A stretch of DNA of 64,000 nt from Acidovorax defluvii (GTDB taxonomy: Bacteria; Pseudomonadota; Gammaproteobacteria; Burkholderiales; Burkholderiaceae_C), in assembly GCA_003268905.1 (NCBI GenBank), contig QLTU01000015.1:30572-94571 (forward strand), read 5' to 3'. Within the stretch, counting starts at the first letter, position 1, and the number at the start of each line of letters is the position of its first letter. Position numbers and translations under genes: made by a program. Shown here in pieces: positions 33,552-42,959 of this stretch. Below the pieces are notes generated by a model. The model saw only the letters and a list, made by a program, of their open reading frames with translations. It was not told where the DNA came from and did not search any database.

Positions 33552-33915
33552 TTAACGATTCCCCTACTCGGTTGATACCCCGGAATCCGAAAAACGGAGT
33601 CCAAGGGCACTTTTCACCACTTAATTGCACTTTTTTGCACTGTAGCAGGAAAAGCACTCATGACAAGAGGGCTTGCAACAAACTTTTGCAATGAAATCAA
33701 GGACTTAGGAGCGTTTTTAGAAGAAGGAAAACAGTAAAACCTGTTATCCAATAAGCACTTACAAGTGCCTACTCAAGTGATACCTGAAGGCAGAACATGC
33801 CTCTGCGGGAATGGGCAATCCGATGCAGCACGGGGGAGCGAAGCCGCAGACAGCGCTGCGGGGCGCCAAGGCAGCGCAGCGCAGAGGCCGGAACCGCCCA
33901 GGCTGCGAATCTGCG
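33552..33915. other. Intergenic region between hslU and mraZ
   Basis: About 360 bp. The mraZ-proximal half is AT-rich and holds the candidate promoter. The hslU-proximal part (about 33825-33912) is GC-rich, with self-complementary runs such as GCAGACAGCGCTGC and GGCAGCGCAGCGC; it may end the hslVU transcript. No small gene is supported. Confidence 0.5.
33639..33666 (-). promoter_or_regulatory. Candidate promoter of the dcw cluster
   Basis: On the minus strand a TTGTCA -35 hexamer (33661-33666) and a TACAGT -10 hexamer (33639-33644) are separated by 16 bp. The first matches the sigma-70 consensus at 5 of 6 positions and the second at 4 of 6. Transcription would start near 33632, leaving about 80 nt of leader before mraZ. 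The surrounding DNA is clearly more AT-rich than the genes. Confidence 0.55.
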
Positions 33916-35241
33916 TCAGAGGATGTAGCGCGACAGGTCTTCGTCCTGACTCAGGGTTTGCAGCCGCGTGTCGACATAGGCCGCGTCCACGGTGATCGTC
34001 TGGCCAGAAAGGCGCGCCGCATCGAAGCTGACATCGTCCAGCAGCCGCTCCATCACGGTGGACAAGCGGCGTGCACCGATGTTTTCCGTGCGCTCGTTCA
34101 CATCAAAGGCAATGTGCGCCAGGCGGGTGATGCCTTCAGGCAGGAAGTCGAGCGCAACCCCTTCAGTGGCCAGCAGCGCCTGGTATTGCTTGACGAGCGA
34201 GGCGTGTGTCTGCGTGAGGATGGCTTCAAAATCCTGCACCGACAAGGATTCGAGCTCCACCCGGATCGGAAAGCGCCCCTGCAGTTCGGGAATCAGGTCG
34301 CTGGGCTTGGACAGGTGGAACGCGCCGGAAGCGATGAACAGGATGTGGTCCGTCTTGACCATGCCGTATTTGGTGGACACCGTGGTGCCCTCCACCAGGG
34401 GCAGCAGGTCGCGCTGCACGCCCTGGCGGGACACATCGGCGCCGCTGGTCTCCTGGCGCGCCGCCACCTTGTCGATCTCGTCAATGAAAACGATGCCGTT
34501 CTGCTCGGCATTGGCGATGGCGCGGGTGCGGATCTCTTCCTCGTTCACCAGCTTGCCGGCCTCCTCCTCGGTGATCAGCTTCAGGGCCTCGGCGATCTTG
34601 AGCTTGCGGGTCTTGCGCTTGTCCTGCCCCATCTGGCTGAACATGCCACGCAACTGCTCGGTCATTTCCTCCATGCCAGCTGGGCCCATGAGCTCCACCT
34701 GCGGGCGGCTTTCGGTCAGGTCAATCTCGATGTCCTTGTCGTCCAGGCTGCCTTCGCGCAGCTTCTTGCGAAACACCTGGCGAGCCGTGCTGTCCGTAGC
34801 CGGCTCGGTGCCCGCGGCGGCGCGGGCTGGCGGAATCAGCACATCCAGGATGCGCTCTTCGGCCGCATCTTCGGCGCGCGTGCGCACCTTCTTCATTTCA
34901 GACTCGCGCGTCTGCTTGACAGCCATTTCCGCCAGGTCGCGGATGATGGCGTCCACATCCTTGCCCACATAGCCCACCTCGGTGAACTTGGTGGCTTCGA
35001 CCTTGATGAAAGGCGCATCGGCCAGCCGGGCCAGACGGCGCGCAATCTCGGTCTTGCCCACGCCGGTGGGCCCGATCATGAGGATGTTCTTTGGCGTGAT
35101 TTCGTGGCGCAGGCTGCCCTCAACCTGCTGGCGGCGCCAGCGGTTGCGCAGCGCAATGGCCACGGCGCGCTTGGCACTGGCCTGGCCAACGATGTGGCGG
35201 TCAAGCTCGGAAACGATTTCCTGGGGGGTCATGGACGACAT
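33916..35241 (-). CDS. hslU: ATP-dependent protease ATPase subunit HslU
   Basis: AAA+ unfoldase of the HslVU protease, about 441 aa. The start [14 protein letters not shown] at 35241 is the family-typical N-terminus; an in-frame TTG at 35259 would add six residues. The Walker A is GPTGVGKTE (about residues 57-65), the substrate-pore GYVG follows in [10 protein letters not shown], the Walker B is IVFIDEID, and the C-terminal tail LSRYIL is the peptide that inserts into HslV. Encoded just after hslV, with a dispersed repeat in the gap. Confidence 0.97.
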   Translation of the reverse strand: MSSMTPQEIVSELDRHIVGQASAKRAVAIALRNRWRRQQVEGSLRHEITPKNILMIGPTGVGKTEIARRLARLADAPFIKVEATKFTEVGYVGKDVDAIIRDLAEMAVKQTRESEMKKVRTRAEDAAEERILDVLIPPARAAAGTEPATDSTARQVFRKKLREGSLDDKDIEIDLTESRPQVELMGPAGMEEMTEQLRGMFSQMGQDKRKTRKLKIAEALKLITEEEAGKLVNEEEIRTRAIANAEQNGIVFIDEIDKVAARQETSGADVSRQGVQRDLLPLVEGTTVSTKYGMVKTDHILFIASGAFHLSKPSDLIPELQGRFPIRVELESLSVQDFEAILTQTHASLVKQYQALLATEGVALDFLPEGITRLAHIAFDVNERTENIGARRLSTVMERLLDDVSFDAARLSGQTITVDAAYVDTRLQTLSQDEDLSRYIL

Positions 35242-35259
35242 GGGAGAAATTCCAGTCAA

Positions 35260-35312
35260 ATATGGCTCTAGCGCTTATGCAATAAGCGCTAGCAGCTATT
35301 AATTATATAGCA
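35260..35312. repeat. Dispersed AGCGCTAGC palindromic repeat between hslV and hslU
   Basis: The cleanest copy: CTAGCGCTTATGCAATAAGCGCTAG is an almost perfect dyad, followed by CAGCTATTAATTATATAGC. It lies inside an operon rather than at a convergent junction, so if it is a terminator it would uncouple hslU from hslV. Confidence 0.85.
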
Positions 35313-35327
35313 ACCCAACACCCGCCA

Positions 35328-35894
35328 TCAAAGCGTTTCGATGGTGTGGTTCATGTTGGTGTAAATGCAAAGTTCACCGGCGATTTCAAGCGACTTCTTG
35401 ACGATCTCCTGTGCAGACAAATCAGTGTTCACCAGCAACGCCTTGGCTGCGGAGTGCGCATAGGCACCGCCCGAGCCGATGGACACGATGCCCTGCTCGG
35501 GTTCGAGCACATCGCCATTGCCAGTGATGATCAGCGAGGCACTCGCGTCGGCCACGGCCAGCATGGCCTCCAGGCGACGCAGCACGCGGTCGGTGCGCCA
35601 GTCCTTGGTGAGTTCGATGGCAGCGCGGGTGAGGTGCCCCTGGTGCTTTTCGAGCTTGGCTTCGAAACGCTCGAACAGCGTGAAGGCGTCGGCCGTGGCG
35701 CCGGCGAAGCCCGCCAGCACCTTGCCGTGGTAGAGCTTGCGCACCTTGCGCGCCGTGCCCTTGACGATGATGTTGCCCAGGGTGACCTGGCCGTCGCCCC
35801 CAATGGCGACCTGCAGGCCCTGGGGCGTCTGGCGGCGCACGCTCAGGATGGTGGTGCCGTGAAACACCGGGTGGTTGTCGTTTGATGAGTCCAT
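35328..35894 (-). CDS. hslV: ATP-dependent protease peptidase subunit HslV
   Basis: Threonine peptidase of HslVU, about 188 aa from 35894. The mature N-terminus is expected at Thr14 of [11 protein letters not shown], leaving a 13-residue leader that must be removed to expose the nucleophile; leaders of this kind are seen in other Burkholderiales HslV. The [10 protein letters not shown] block is conserved. The open frame continues upstream, but that extra part does not resemble the family. Confidence 0.95.
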   Translation of the reverse strand: MDSSNDNHPVFHGTTILSVRRQTPQGLQVAIGGDGQVTLGNIIVKGTARKVRKLYHGKVLAGFAGATADAFTLFERFEAKLEKHQGHLTRAAIELTKDWRTDRVLRRLEAMLAVADASASLIITGNGDVLEPEQGIVSIGSGGAYAHSAAKALLVNTDLSAQEIVKKSLEIAGELCIYTNMNHTIETL

Positions 35895-36073
35895 AGCTGC
35901 GGCAGATGGGGCTTGCCGCCCATTTTGCAAGCACGCCTCACACCCTGCACTGGCGAGGCCAGCGGCCGCTGTGCAAGCGAGTGCCTGTGCCTGCACGGTT
36001 GCCGGCGTAGCCCCCGGTCCCGCGCAGGGCGCGCGAGGCAGCGGAAGGCTTGAGCCCCTTCAGCGGGGTGTCA

Positions 36074-37807
36074 CTAATTTTTGCGTGGAACCACCCACGC
36101 GTGCTCGTTGACACCGATCACGTTGAAGAAAACCGCCACCAGACGGTGCAGATTGTGGAACTGCACCACATGGCCGCGGGACTGCTGCTCGGCCGCCCAG
36201 TTGAGCACCGAGCCGGCGGCGCCAAAATCAATGCGGATAAGCCGGTCGCAGGCAATGGTCAGGGGCTCACCGGGGCGCAGCAGCGCCTCAAATGGTTCCA
36301 GCAGGGGCGTGGCATCGCCATCAATGTGACCGCTCAGCGCCGCCGTCCGGGCCGCCTCGGGCGCGGTCTGCGCCGCAGAATCGGCCGCTTCGGGGGCCAG
36401 CAGATCCTGCCCGTCGGCCTGCGCACCGGGCACCGGTGCGTTTTCGCTGTCGGAATAGCCGCAACGCGGCGCGGTCCACGAGGGCGGCGAGACTTCAAAG
36501 GTTACGCAGTAATCCAGCGCAACCAGCTCGAACTCGTCCGGGCTGGCCATGAGCCGCATGGCCGCCATGCGCAGGCGCCACCACTCAGGGCTGTTGGAGC
36601 GGTCGCCCGACTGGGTCTTGCTCTCCAGCAGGGTCTTGAGCGCAGACACGCCGGAAAACACAAACTGCCCGCTGCGATCCGCCCATTGGGTGAACTGGTC
36701 GGCCAGCAGCGGCACGGCCGCTTCGTCGATGGCGGTCAGCCTGCCCCAGGCCAGGGTCCAGGGCGATGTGGCACGCCCCAGCGCGGCCTGCAACTCAGCC
36801 ACCGACGACACCGCCACCGTCGAAGGTGCAGCCCAGCTGAAATCACGCCGTGCCGCCACCGGTGCCGCAGCCGGGGCCGCTGCAGGAGCCAGCCCCAGTT
36901 GATCGGGCATCGAAAACCACAGCGGAGCCGACCGGCTGAAGCGCGCGGCAAAATCGATGGCCAGGGTGTCAAAACGGTCTTGCTGGCCTGTCGCACGGTA
37001 CAGGTCAAACAGCGTCATCCAGATTTCCAGTTGCTGCTGCGGGTCGTCCTGCGCGTGCTGGGCGAGAACATCCAGCAGGCCAGACTCAGCGCCCGCATGA
37101 TCGCCATTGGCAAACCGGATGGCGGCTTCTTCTAGATCGGGTTCGTGCAAGAATTCCTCCGGTTCGACTGCGGGTTCAGACTCGGCACCAGGGGCTTCGG
37201 TACTGAAAGACGCCGCAGGTGCGTCAGCCAGCATGGGGGCGTCCTTGCCGCCAAACCCCGCAATGGCCATGCTGTCATCTGCAAACAAAGGGGCCACCGA
37301 GGGCCGGGCCTCCAGCGGAACCTGCAAAGTGCCGGGCGTGGTGGGGGCATAAGCGCGCGCAGCAGCGCCCTCATCGCCCTCATCGCCCTCATCGCCCTCG
37401 GGCTGCATGCTGGCAGGCTGGGTGGGCGCATCTGCAGACTGCTTGCTCTTCCACCACTGCTGGGACATCTGCGCTTCGATCTCATCGATCTTCTTGAGCG
37501 TCACCGCGCGCTCGTCGGGCGAAGCCATGCTGCTCTGAAAGAACGATGGCCTGCCCGTGGGGTCTTCCGCGCGCTGGACTTGCAACACTTCACGCTGGCG
37601 CAGTTTGCGCAACTGATCGAACTCACGCCGGCGCACGAAGTCGTTGCGACGCTTGCGCTCGATCATCTCCTTGAGCATCTGCTTGCTGTACTGGCTCTCC
37701 CTGTCGCCCTGGATCGAATCGAGCTCCGTCCAGTTGACCGTGGGGTTGCGCACAAACCGCACCACCTTGGACAGCAGGCCGCCGGGTGTGGGTTCTTCCT
37801 TGCTCAT
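36074..37807 (-). CDS. STAS-domain-like hypothetical protein
   Basis: About 577 aa. The N-terminus (MSKEEPTPGGLLSKVVRFVRNPTVNW) leads into a highly charged helical segment rich in Arg/Glu (about residues 38-85). An acidic, low-complexity stretch with repeated GDE (about 135-145) follows. The last 100 residues (through INWAAE-like and VVQFHNLHRLVAVFF) resemble a STAS/MlaB-type fold. Similar proteins are carried by many Burkholderiales, but I know no function. It is soluble, with no signal peptide or membrane helix. It lies between hslV and dksA on the same strand, 46 bp from the dksA stop. Confidence 0.7.
   Translation of the reverse strand: MSKEEPTPGGLLSKVVRFVRNPTVNWTELDSIQGDRESQYSKQMLKEMIERKRRNDFVRRREFDQLRKLRQREVLQVQRAEDPTGRPSFFQSSMASPDERAVTLKKIDEIEAQMSQQWWKSKQSADAPTQPASMQPEGDEGDEGDEGAAARAYAPTTPGTLQVPLEARPSVAPLFADDSMAIAGFGGKDAPMLADAPAASFSTEAPGAESEPAVEPEEFLHEPDLEEAAIRFANGDHAGAESGLLDVLAQHAQDDPQQQLEIWMTLFDLYRATGQQDRFDTLAIDFAARFSRSAPLWFSMPDQLGLAPAAAPAAAPVAARRDFSWAAPSTVAVSSVAELQAALGRATSPWTLAWGRLTAIDEAAVPLLADQFTQWADRSGQFVFSGVSALKTLLESKTQSGDRSNSPEWWRLRMAAMRLMASPDEFELVALDYCVTFEVSPPSWTAPRCGYSDSENAPVPGAQADGQDLLAPEAADSAAQTAPEAARTAALSGHIDGDATPLLEPFEALLRPGEPLTIACDRLIRIDFGAAGSVLNWAAEQQSRGHVVQFHNLHRLVAVFFNVIGVNEHAWVVPRKN
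37366..37400. repeat. 9-bp microsatellite inside the STAS-like gene
   Basis: The unit CCTCATCGC is repeated three to four times on the plus strand and encodes alternating Gly-Asp-Glu in the minus-strand protein. Because the unit is 9 bp, changes in copy number keep the frame and would only lengthen or shorten an acidic linker. Confidence 0.8.
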
Positions 37808-37853
37808 AAGCAGTCAGACGGTGTGCGCATGAAGAGTTCAGGCCGGTTCGCCT

Positions 37854-38639
37854 TCAGTCTCCAAACATTTTTTGTTTGAGTTCACGGCGTTGCTGGGCCT
37901 CCAGCGACAGCGTGGCGGTGGGTCGGGCGATCAGGCGTCCCACGCCGATGGGTTCGCCGGTTTCGTCGCAATAACCATAGTCGCCCGAATCGATGCGGCC
38001 AATGGATTGCTCGATTTTCTTGAGAAGCTTGCGTTCGCGGTCGCGGGTGCGCAATTCCAGTGCGTGCTCTTCTTCGATGGTGGCGCGGTCGGCGGGATCG
38101 GGCACCACCACGGTGTCTTCGCGCAGATGCTCGGTGGTTTCACCGGCACTGTTGTGGATTTCCTGCTTGAGATGGACAAGCTTGAGACGGAAGAACGCCA
38201 TCTGCTTGTCGTTCATGTACTCGCTGTCGGGCATTGCCATCACTTCGGCGTCGGTCAGCTCTTCGGCCGACTTGGTTTTCCAGTTGTTCGCCAATTTGGG
38301 GTCTTTTTTGGCTGCCGTATAGGTGGGATGCACTTGCGCAGTCGTGGGCATGGTGTGTAGATAACTGGCTTTGGCAGCGGTTGAAGCCACCGCCTGTGCC
38401 ATGGATGGTACGGTCAATTGGGCCAGCCGGGAAGAAGGCCGGGTGCTGCGCACAGGTACTTGACTGCCGGCCTGCAAAGGCTGGGCTGGCACATCTGCCA
38501 CTGCCGGTGGGGCAACTTTGGGGGTGGCCTTGGCAGTAGCCTTTGCAGCAACCTTGGTTGCCGCTGGGGCGGCGGCAGTTTTTGCCGCGGTTGGGGCCGC
38601 TTTTGCGGCTGCCTTGGGTTTGCTGGTTTCGGCTTTCAC
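37854..38639 (-). CDS. dksA: RNA polymerase-binding transcription factor DksA
   Basis: DksA binds the RNA polymerase secondary channel and works with ppGpp at rRNA and amino-acid promoters. The GTG start at 38639 follows AGGAG by 8 bp and gives about 261 aa, longer than the usual 150. The first 110 residues are Ala/Lys/Pro-rich, histone-like and low in complexity. The core has the coiled-coil tip DPADRATIEE and a C-terminal zinc-finger region with only one Cys (YCDETGEPIGVGRL, then TLSLEAQ), a Cys-poor form known in several beta- and alpha-proteobacteria. The open frame upstream of 38639 looks like leader. Confidence 0.93.
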   Translation of the reverse strand: MKAETSKPKAAAKAAPTAAKTAAAPAATKVAAKATAKATPKVAPPAVADVPAQPLQAGSQVPVRSTRPSSRLAQLTVPSMAQAVASTAAKASYLHTMPTTAQVHPTYTAAKKDPKLANNWKTKSAEELTDAEVMAMPDSEYMNDKQMAFFRLKLVHLKQEIHNSAGETTEHLREDTVVVPDPADRATIEEEHALELRTRDRERKLLKKIEQSIGRIDSGDYGYCDETGEPIGVGRLIARPTATLSLEAQQRRELKQKMFGD

Positions 38640-38820
38640 TGACGGGACTCCTCGCGTAACGGGCTGGCCCGGGCTGCACAGGCAGCCAAGGGCGGGTGGC
38701 AAGCCTTCCGGGGTTTTACCGGGGCGCGATTGTATCGACCTGCGCCAAGGCAAACGGGAACGTTGCAGATACAACACAAAAGGATGTAGGGCCATACCCG
38801 CCCCACCAGGTGCAATCCGG

Positions 38821-39885
38821 TCAAACCAGACTCTGCTCCAGCCCCTGCAGAAAGATGTCCTTGGGCAGGTCTATGCCAATGAACACCATCTTGCTGGTGC
38901 GCGCCTCACCCTCGGCCCACTGGGGGCCCAGGTCACTGCCCATGAGCTGGTGCACGCCCTGGAAAATCACCTTGCGATCGGTGCCCTGCATGTTCAGCAC
39001 GCCCTTGTAGCGCAACATGCGCGGACCATAGATGTTGACGATGGCACCCAGAAAATCCTCCAGCTTGGCCGGATCGAACGGGCGGTCTGAGCGGTAAACG
39101 AAGCTTTTGACGTCATCGTCGTGATGGTGGTGGTGCCCGTGGCCTTCGTGGCCGTGCTGGTGCGATGGGTGGTTGCACTGCTCGCCATGCACGTGGTCAT
39201 GGTCGTGATGATCGTGCGCCTCTTCTTCCTCCTTGAGGAAATCGGGGTCGATATCGAGCTTGGCATTGAGGTTGAAGCCCCGCAGGTCCAGCACCTCCTT
39301 GAGAGGCACCTCGCCAAAGTGCACGGCCTTGATGGGCGCACGCGGGTTCATGTGCTTCAAGCGATGGATCAGCGCATCGGTTTCCCCGGCGCTCACCAGA
39401 TCGGTCTTGGACAGGAAGATCTGGTCGGCAAAGCCCACCTGGCGGCGCGCCTCCTGGCGGTCATTGAGCTGCTGGGCGGCATGTTTGGCGTCCACCAGCG
39501 TGATGATCGAATCGATCAGGTAGGTTTCGGCGATTTCTTCGTCCATGAAGAAGGTCTGCGCCACCGGGCCGGGGTCGGCCAAGCCGGTGGTTTCGATCAC
39601 GATGCGGTCGAATGCAAGCAGGCCCTTGCGCTTTTTGGCTGCCAGCAACTGCAGGGTTTCGCGCAGGTCTTCGCGGATGGTGCAGCAGATGCAGCCGTTG
39701 CTCATCTGCACGATCTGCTCCTTCGAGTCGGTCACCAGGATGTCGTTGTCGATGTTCTCTTCGCCAAACTCGTTTTCGATGACGGCGATTTTCTGGCCAT
39801 GGGCTTCGCTCAGCAGGCGCTTGAGCAGCGTGGTCTTTCCGGAACCCAGAAAGCCGGTGAGGATGGTGACAGGAATGAGGGACAT
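38821..39885 (-). CDS. COG0523 family GTP-binding metallochaperone
   Basis: CobW/YjiA/ZigA-type G3E GTPase, about 354 aa. Motifs: Walker A GFLGSGKTT (about residues 10-18), the metal-binding GCICC (about 64-68), the Walker B region IVIETTGLADPGP, the guanine-specificity motif SKTDL, and a linker packed with His and Asp (about 232-270). GCxCC and the His-rich loop bind zinc in studied members, which deliver metal to client proteins. Neighbours are dksA on one side and a Zn/Cd/Pb-type ATPase with its regulator on the other, which favours zinc handling. I saw no clear Zur box upstream. Confidence 0.9.
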   Translation of the reverse strand: MSLIPVTILTGFLGSGKTTLLKRLLSEAHGQKIAVIENEFGEENIDNDILVTDSKEQIVQMSNGCICCTIREDLRETLQLLAAKKRKGLLAFDRIVIETTGLADPGPVAQTFFMDEEIAETYLIDSIITLVDAKHAAQQLNDRQEARRQVGFADQIFLSKTDLVSAGETDALIHRLKHMNPRAPIKAVHFGEVPLKEVLDLRGFNLNAKLDIDPDFLKEEEEAHDHHDHDHVHGEQCNHPSHQHGHEGHGHHHHHDDDVKSFVYRSDRPFDPAKLEDFLGAIVNIYGPRMLRYKGVLNMQGTDRKVIFQGVHQLMGSDLGPQWAEGEARTSKMVFIGIDLPKDIFLQGLEQSLV

Positions 39886-40044
39886 GGGAAACCTTGGGAG
39901 ATGCAACGGGCCGTGCAACCCGCTGCCAAATGGTGTGGCGCTGGGGAGCCAGACCGCAAAAGGGAAGAGTTTAGCGGGGGACCAAAGCCCGTGCCGGACA
40001 CTGCCAAACCGTGCCACTTGCTGCCGGTACAAGCAACATTTCCC

Positions 40045-42348
40045 CTATTTCGCTGGCGCCTCGTCCACCGCGCGCAGCATGCGCAGGCCGTTGAACACCA
40101 CGATCAGGCTGGCGCCCATGTCGGCAAACACGGCCATCCACATCGATGCGCCGTTGAACAGCGCCAGGAACAAAAAGACCACCTTGATGCCCAGCGCCAG
40201 GGCAATGTTCTGCCAGAGCACGGTGCGGGTCTGGCGCGACAGCCGGATGAGCTGGGGAATGCGCCGCAAATCGTCGTTCATGATGACCACGTCGGCGGCC
40301 TCCATGGCCGTGTCGGTACCGGCGGCCCCCATCGCGATGCCGATGTCTGCCCGGGCCAGTGCAGGGGCATCGTTGATGCCGTCCCCCACCATCGCCGTGA
40401 GGCCATGGCGCGCCTGAAGGGCCTCAATGGCCGCCAGCTTGTCTTGTGGCAGCAGGTTGCCCTGCACCTCATTGAGGCCTGCCTGGGCGGCGACGGTGCG
40501 GGCGGTCACGGTGTTGTCACCCGTCAGCATGACCGGCACCACGCCCAGCGCATGCAGCGCGGCCAGTGCTTCGCGCGAGCTGTCCTTGATGGTGTCGGCC
40601 ACGGCAAACAAGGCCAGCACAGCGGCATCGGTCGCCAGCAGCGTCACCGTGCGCCCCTGTGCCTCGTGGGCGGCCAGCCGCGCCTCGATGCCGGGGTTGC
40701 ACAGACCCAGCTCCTCCATCAGGCGGTGGTTGCCCAGCACCAGTCTCTGCCCTGCGACACGGGCCTGCACACCACGCCCCGGCAGCGCCGTGAAGGCTTC
40801 CAGCGCACCGCCAGGTGCCGCGCCAGGGGCCGCCCCCTGCGCTGCGGCCAGCCCCTGCGCAATGGCCCGCGATACCGGGTGGTCGGAATGCCCCGCCAGA
40901 TCGCCCGCCCAGCGCAGCACCTGAGCCGAAGCCACCGGGGCGTTCCCCTCTGGCGACGGCAGCACCTCGGTGGCCACCAGCCGGGGCCTACCTTCGGTGA
41001 TGGTGCCCGTCTTGTCGAGCGCTATCGCCTTGATCTGGTGGGCGGTTTCCAGATAGACCCCACCCTTGATAAGAATGCCGCGCCGCGCGGCCGCCGCCAG
41101 GCCGCTCACCACCGTGACGGGCGTGGCGATGACCAGGGCACACGGGCAGGCAATCACGAGCAGGACCAGGGCCTTGTACAGCGCCTGCGTCCATGCCACA
41201 TCCACCAGCCAGGGCATGAGCACTGCCACTGCCACGGCCAGCGCAAACACCACGGGCGTGTAGATGGCGGCAAACTTGTCCACAAACTGCTGCGTGGGCG
41301 CGCGGCTTCCCTGGGCCTGCTCGACCGCATGGATGATGCGGGCCAGCGTGGTGTTGCTGGCCGTGGCCGTGACCCGCATTTCCAGGGTGCCGGTGTCGTT
41401 GATGGTGCCGGCAAACAGGGTGTCGCCCACGGTCTTGTCCACGGGCATGCTCTCGCCCGTCACCGAGGCCTGGTTCACCGCACTCGCGCCCGCGATGACC
41501 ACGCCATCGAGCGGCACGCGCGCGCCCGGCCGGATGCGCACCACTGCGTCCAGCGCCACGCTGGCCGCCGCGGCCTGCTGCCAGGCGCCGTGGGGCTGGC
41601 GCACCTCGGCCGTGTCGGGGGCCAGGTCGAGCAGGCCCTTGATGGCGTTGCGCGCCCGGTCCACCGAACGCGCCTCGATCAGCTCGGCCAGGGCATACAG
41701 CGCCATCACCATGGCGGCCTCGGGCCACTGGCCGATGACAAACGCCCCGGTCACGGCCACGGTCATCAGCGCATTGATGTTGAGCCGACCCCGCCCGAGC
41801 GCAGCAACGCCCTTGCGGTAGGTCGAAAAACCGGCCAGCCAGATGGCGGCAGCGGCCAGCGCCATGCCCGCCACCTGAAACTCCCGCGTCTCTGGCGCCC
41901 AAAAAGCCAGCAGCTCGGCGGCCACGGCCAGCCCCAGCGCCAAGCCCAGGCGCCCCAGGCCCCCGGCGCCCAGCTGGTGGCTGTGCGCCTGCGCGCCCTT
42001 GCCCACAACGTTTTGTGCCAGGGGCTGCGGATCAAACCCTGCCCGCCGGATGGCCGCCAGGATTTGCGGCATGGCCGACGGCAGCGCATCGATGGCCAGC
42101 GTGCGGGCAGCCAGCTGAAAATGCAGGCCGCGCAGGCCCGAAACACCCGCCAACGCGTGGCGAATCTCGCTTTCCTCGGCCGCGCAGTCCATGGATGCGA
42201 TGCGAAAAACAGTTCCATGGCCGGCACCCGGCGCGGTGCTTTCAGCGCCCTGCCCGGCGGCCGGTGCAGGGGGCGGAGCGGACGGCGTGCACGAACAATG
42301 GCCGCAGGCATCCGCCGGAGCGGGAGGTGTGTGGGGAGATGGGCTCAT
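40045..42348 (-). CDS. P1B-type heavy-metal ATPase (Zn/Cd/Pb exporter)
   Basis: About 767 aa. An N-terminal Cys-containing tail (CGHCSC) leads to a heavy-metal-associated domain with the SMDCAAEES form of the metal site. Then come membrane helices, the phosphatase loop TGES, the CPC motif in ACPCALVIATP, the phosphorylation site DKTGT, the SDHPVSRAI (HP) motif, and the GDGINDAPAL hinge. CPC with this metal-domain type is characteristic of ZntA/CadA exporters of Zn(II), Cd(II) and Pb(II). A MerR-type regulator is divergent from it, with a matching operator. The closely related P1B-1 Cu pumps are less likely because the CxxC motif is absent. Confidence 0.92.
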   Translation of the reverse strand: MSPSPHTPPAPADACGHCSCTPSAPPPAPAAGQGAESTAPGAGHGTVFRIASMDCAAEESEIRHALAGVSGLRGLHFQLAARTLAIDALPSAMPQILAAIRRAGFDPQPLAQNVVGKGAQAHSHQLGAGGLGRLGLALGLAVAAELLAFWAPETREFQVAGMALAAAAIWLAGFSTYRKGVAALGRGRLNINALMTVAVTGAFVIGQWPEAAMVMALYALAELIEARSVDRARNAIKGLLDLAPDTAEVRQPHGAWQQAAAASVALDAVVRIRPGARVPLDGVVIAGASAVNQASVTGESMPVDKTVGDTLFAGTINDTGTLEMRVTATASNTTLARIIHAVEQAQGSRAPTQQFVDKFAAIYTPVVFALAVAVAVLMPWLVDVAWTQALYKALVLLVIACPCALVIATPVTVVSGLAAAARRGILIKGGVYLETAHQIKAIALDKTGTITEGRPRLVATEVLPSPEGNAPVASAQVLRWAGDLAGHSDHPVSRAIAQGLAAAQGAAPGAAPGGALEAFTALPGRGVQARVAGQRLVLGNHRLMEELGLCNPGIEARLAAHEAQGRTVTLLATDAAVLALFAVADTIKDSSREALAALHALGVVPVMLTGDNTVTARTVAAQAGLNEVQGNLLPQDKLAAIEALQARHGLTAMVGDGINDAPALARADIGIAMGAAGTDTAMEAADVVIMNDDLRRIPQLIRLSRQTRTVLWQNIALALGIKVVFLFLALFNGASMWMAVFADMGASLIVVFNGLRMLRAVDEAPAK

Positions 42349-42370
42349 GGTTGCTTTCCTTGCTTGCCGC

Positions 42371-42402
42371 TATTGGAAACCCTGATGCCACTTCAGAGTC
42401 AA
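42371..42402 (-). promoter_or_regulatory. MerR-type promoter/operator of the metal ATPase gene
   Basis: On the minus strand, -35 TTGACT (42397-42402) and -10 CCAATA (42371-42376) are separated by 20 bp, the over-long spacing used by MerR-family activators. Between them lies the dyad ACTCTGA-N7-TCAGGGT. The site is between the divergent ATPase gene and the regulator gene at 42453. Confidence 0.75.
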
Positions 42403-42452
42403 GCACGCCCGAGGCGTACCATCGCCGCACCTCCACCCCTGCGGCGCACCCC

Positions 42453-42950
42453 ATGAAAATCGGCGAGCTGGCCACCCTGACCCACACTCCGGTCGAAACC
42501 ATCCGGTATTACGAACGCGAGGGCTTGCTGCCCCAGGCCGCCCGCACCGGGGGCAACTACCGCATCTACAACGAGGCCCAGGCCACACGCCTGTCGTTCA
42601 TACGGCATTGCCGGGGCCTGGACATGACGCTGGACGAGATCCGCACGCTGCTGCGCTTCAAGGATGCACCCACCCGCAACTGCGGCGATGTCAACGCCCT
42701 GCTGGACGCGCACATCGGCCATGTGGCTGCGCGCATCCGTGAGCTGCGCCTGCTGGAAAAGCAGCTCAAGAGCCTGCGCGAGCATTGCCACGAGGCGCAG
42801 GACGCCGCCCACTGCGGCATCCTCAACGAGCTGACCGACATCGCCAGCCGGCCGGGCCGCCCCAACGCGGGCCATGTGCACGGCACGCATGCCCGCTCGG
42901 CGGCGCACAAGGCGGCGCCGGCGCCGGCGCTGCAAAAAACGGGCAGCTAG
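42453..42950 (+). CDS. cadR: MerR-family heavy-metal regulator (CadR/PbrR-like)
   Basis: About 165 aa from ATG 42453; the open frame upstream is discounted because MKIGELATLT is the classic MerR N-terminus. A winged-helix domain (ETIRYYEREGLL) is followed by a dimerisation helix and a metal-binding region with Cys in NCGDV (about residue 78) and, after EHCHEAQDAAHCGIL, further Cys/His ligands, the pattern of CadR/PbrR sensors of Cd, Pb and Zn. The C-terminal tail is His/Ala-rich. It probably activates the divergent ATPase through the operator at 42371-42402. Confidence 0.9.
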   Translation: MKIGELATLTHTPVETIRYYEREGLLPQAARTGGNYRIYNEAQATRLSFIRHCRGLDMTLDEIRTLLRFKDAPTRNCGDVNALLDAHIGHVAARIRELRLLEKQLKSLREHCHEAQDAAHCGILNELTDIASRPGRPNAGHVHGTHARSAAHKAAPAPALQKTGS

Positions 42951-42959
42951 CCGGCTCCG

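Noticed and set aside
33552-33630. MraZ-binding repeats upstream of mraZ
   Set aside because: G-rich pentamers are present, but I could not find the regular spacing required, so they are not listed.
39121-42456. 1111-codon plus-strand frame opposite the COG0523 and ATPase genes
   Set aside because: It is the antisense of two clearly functional genes and has a composition typical of GC-rich shadow frames.
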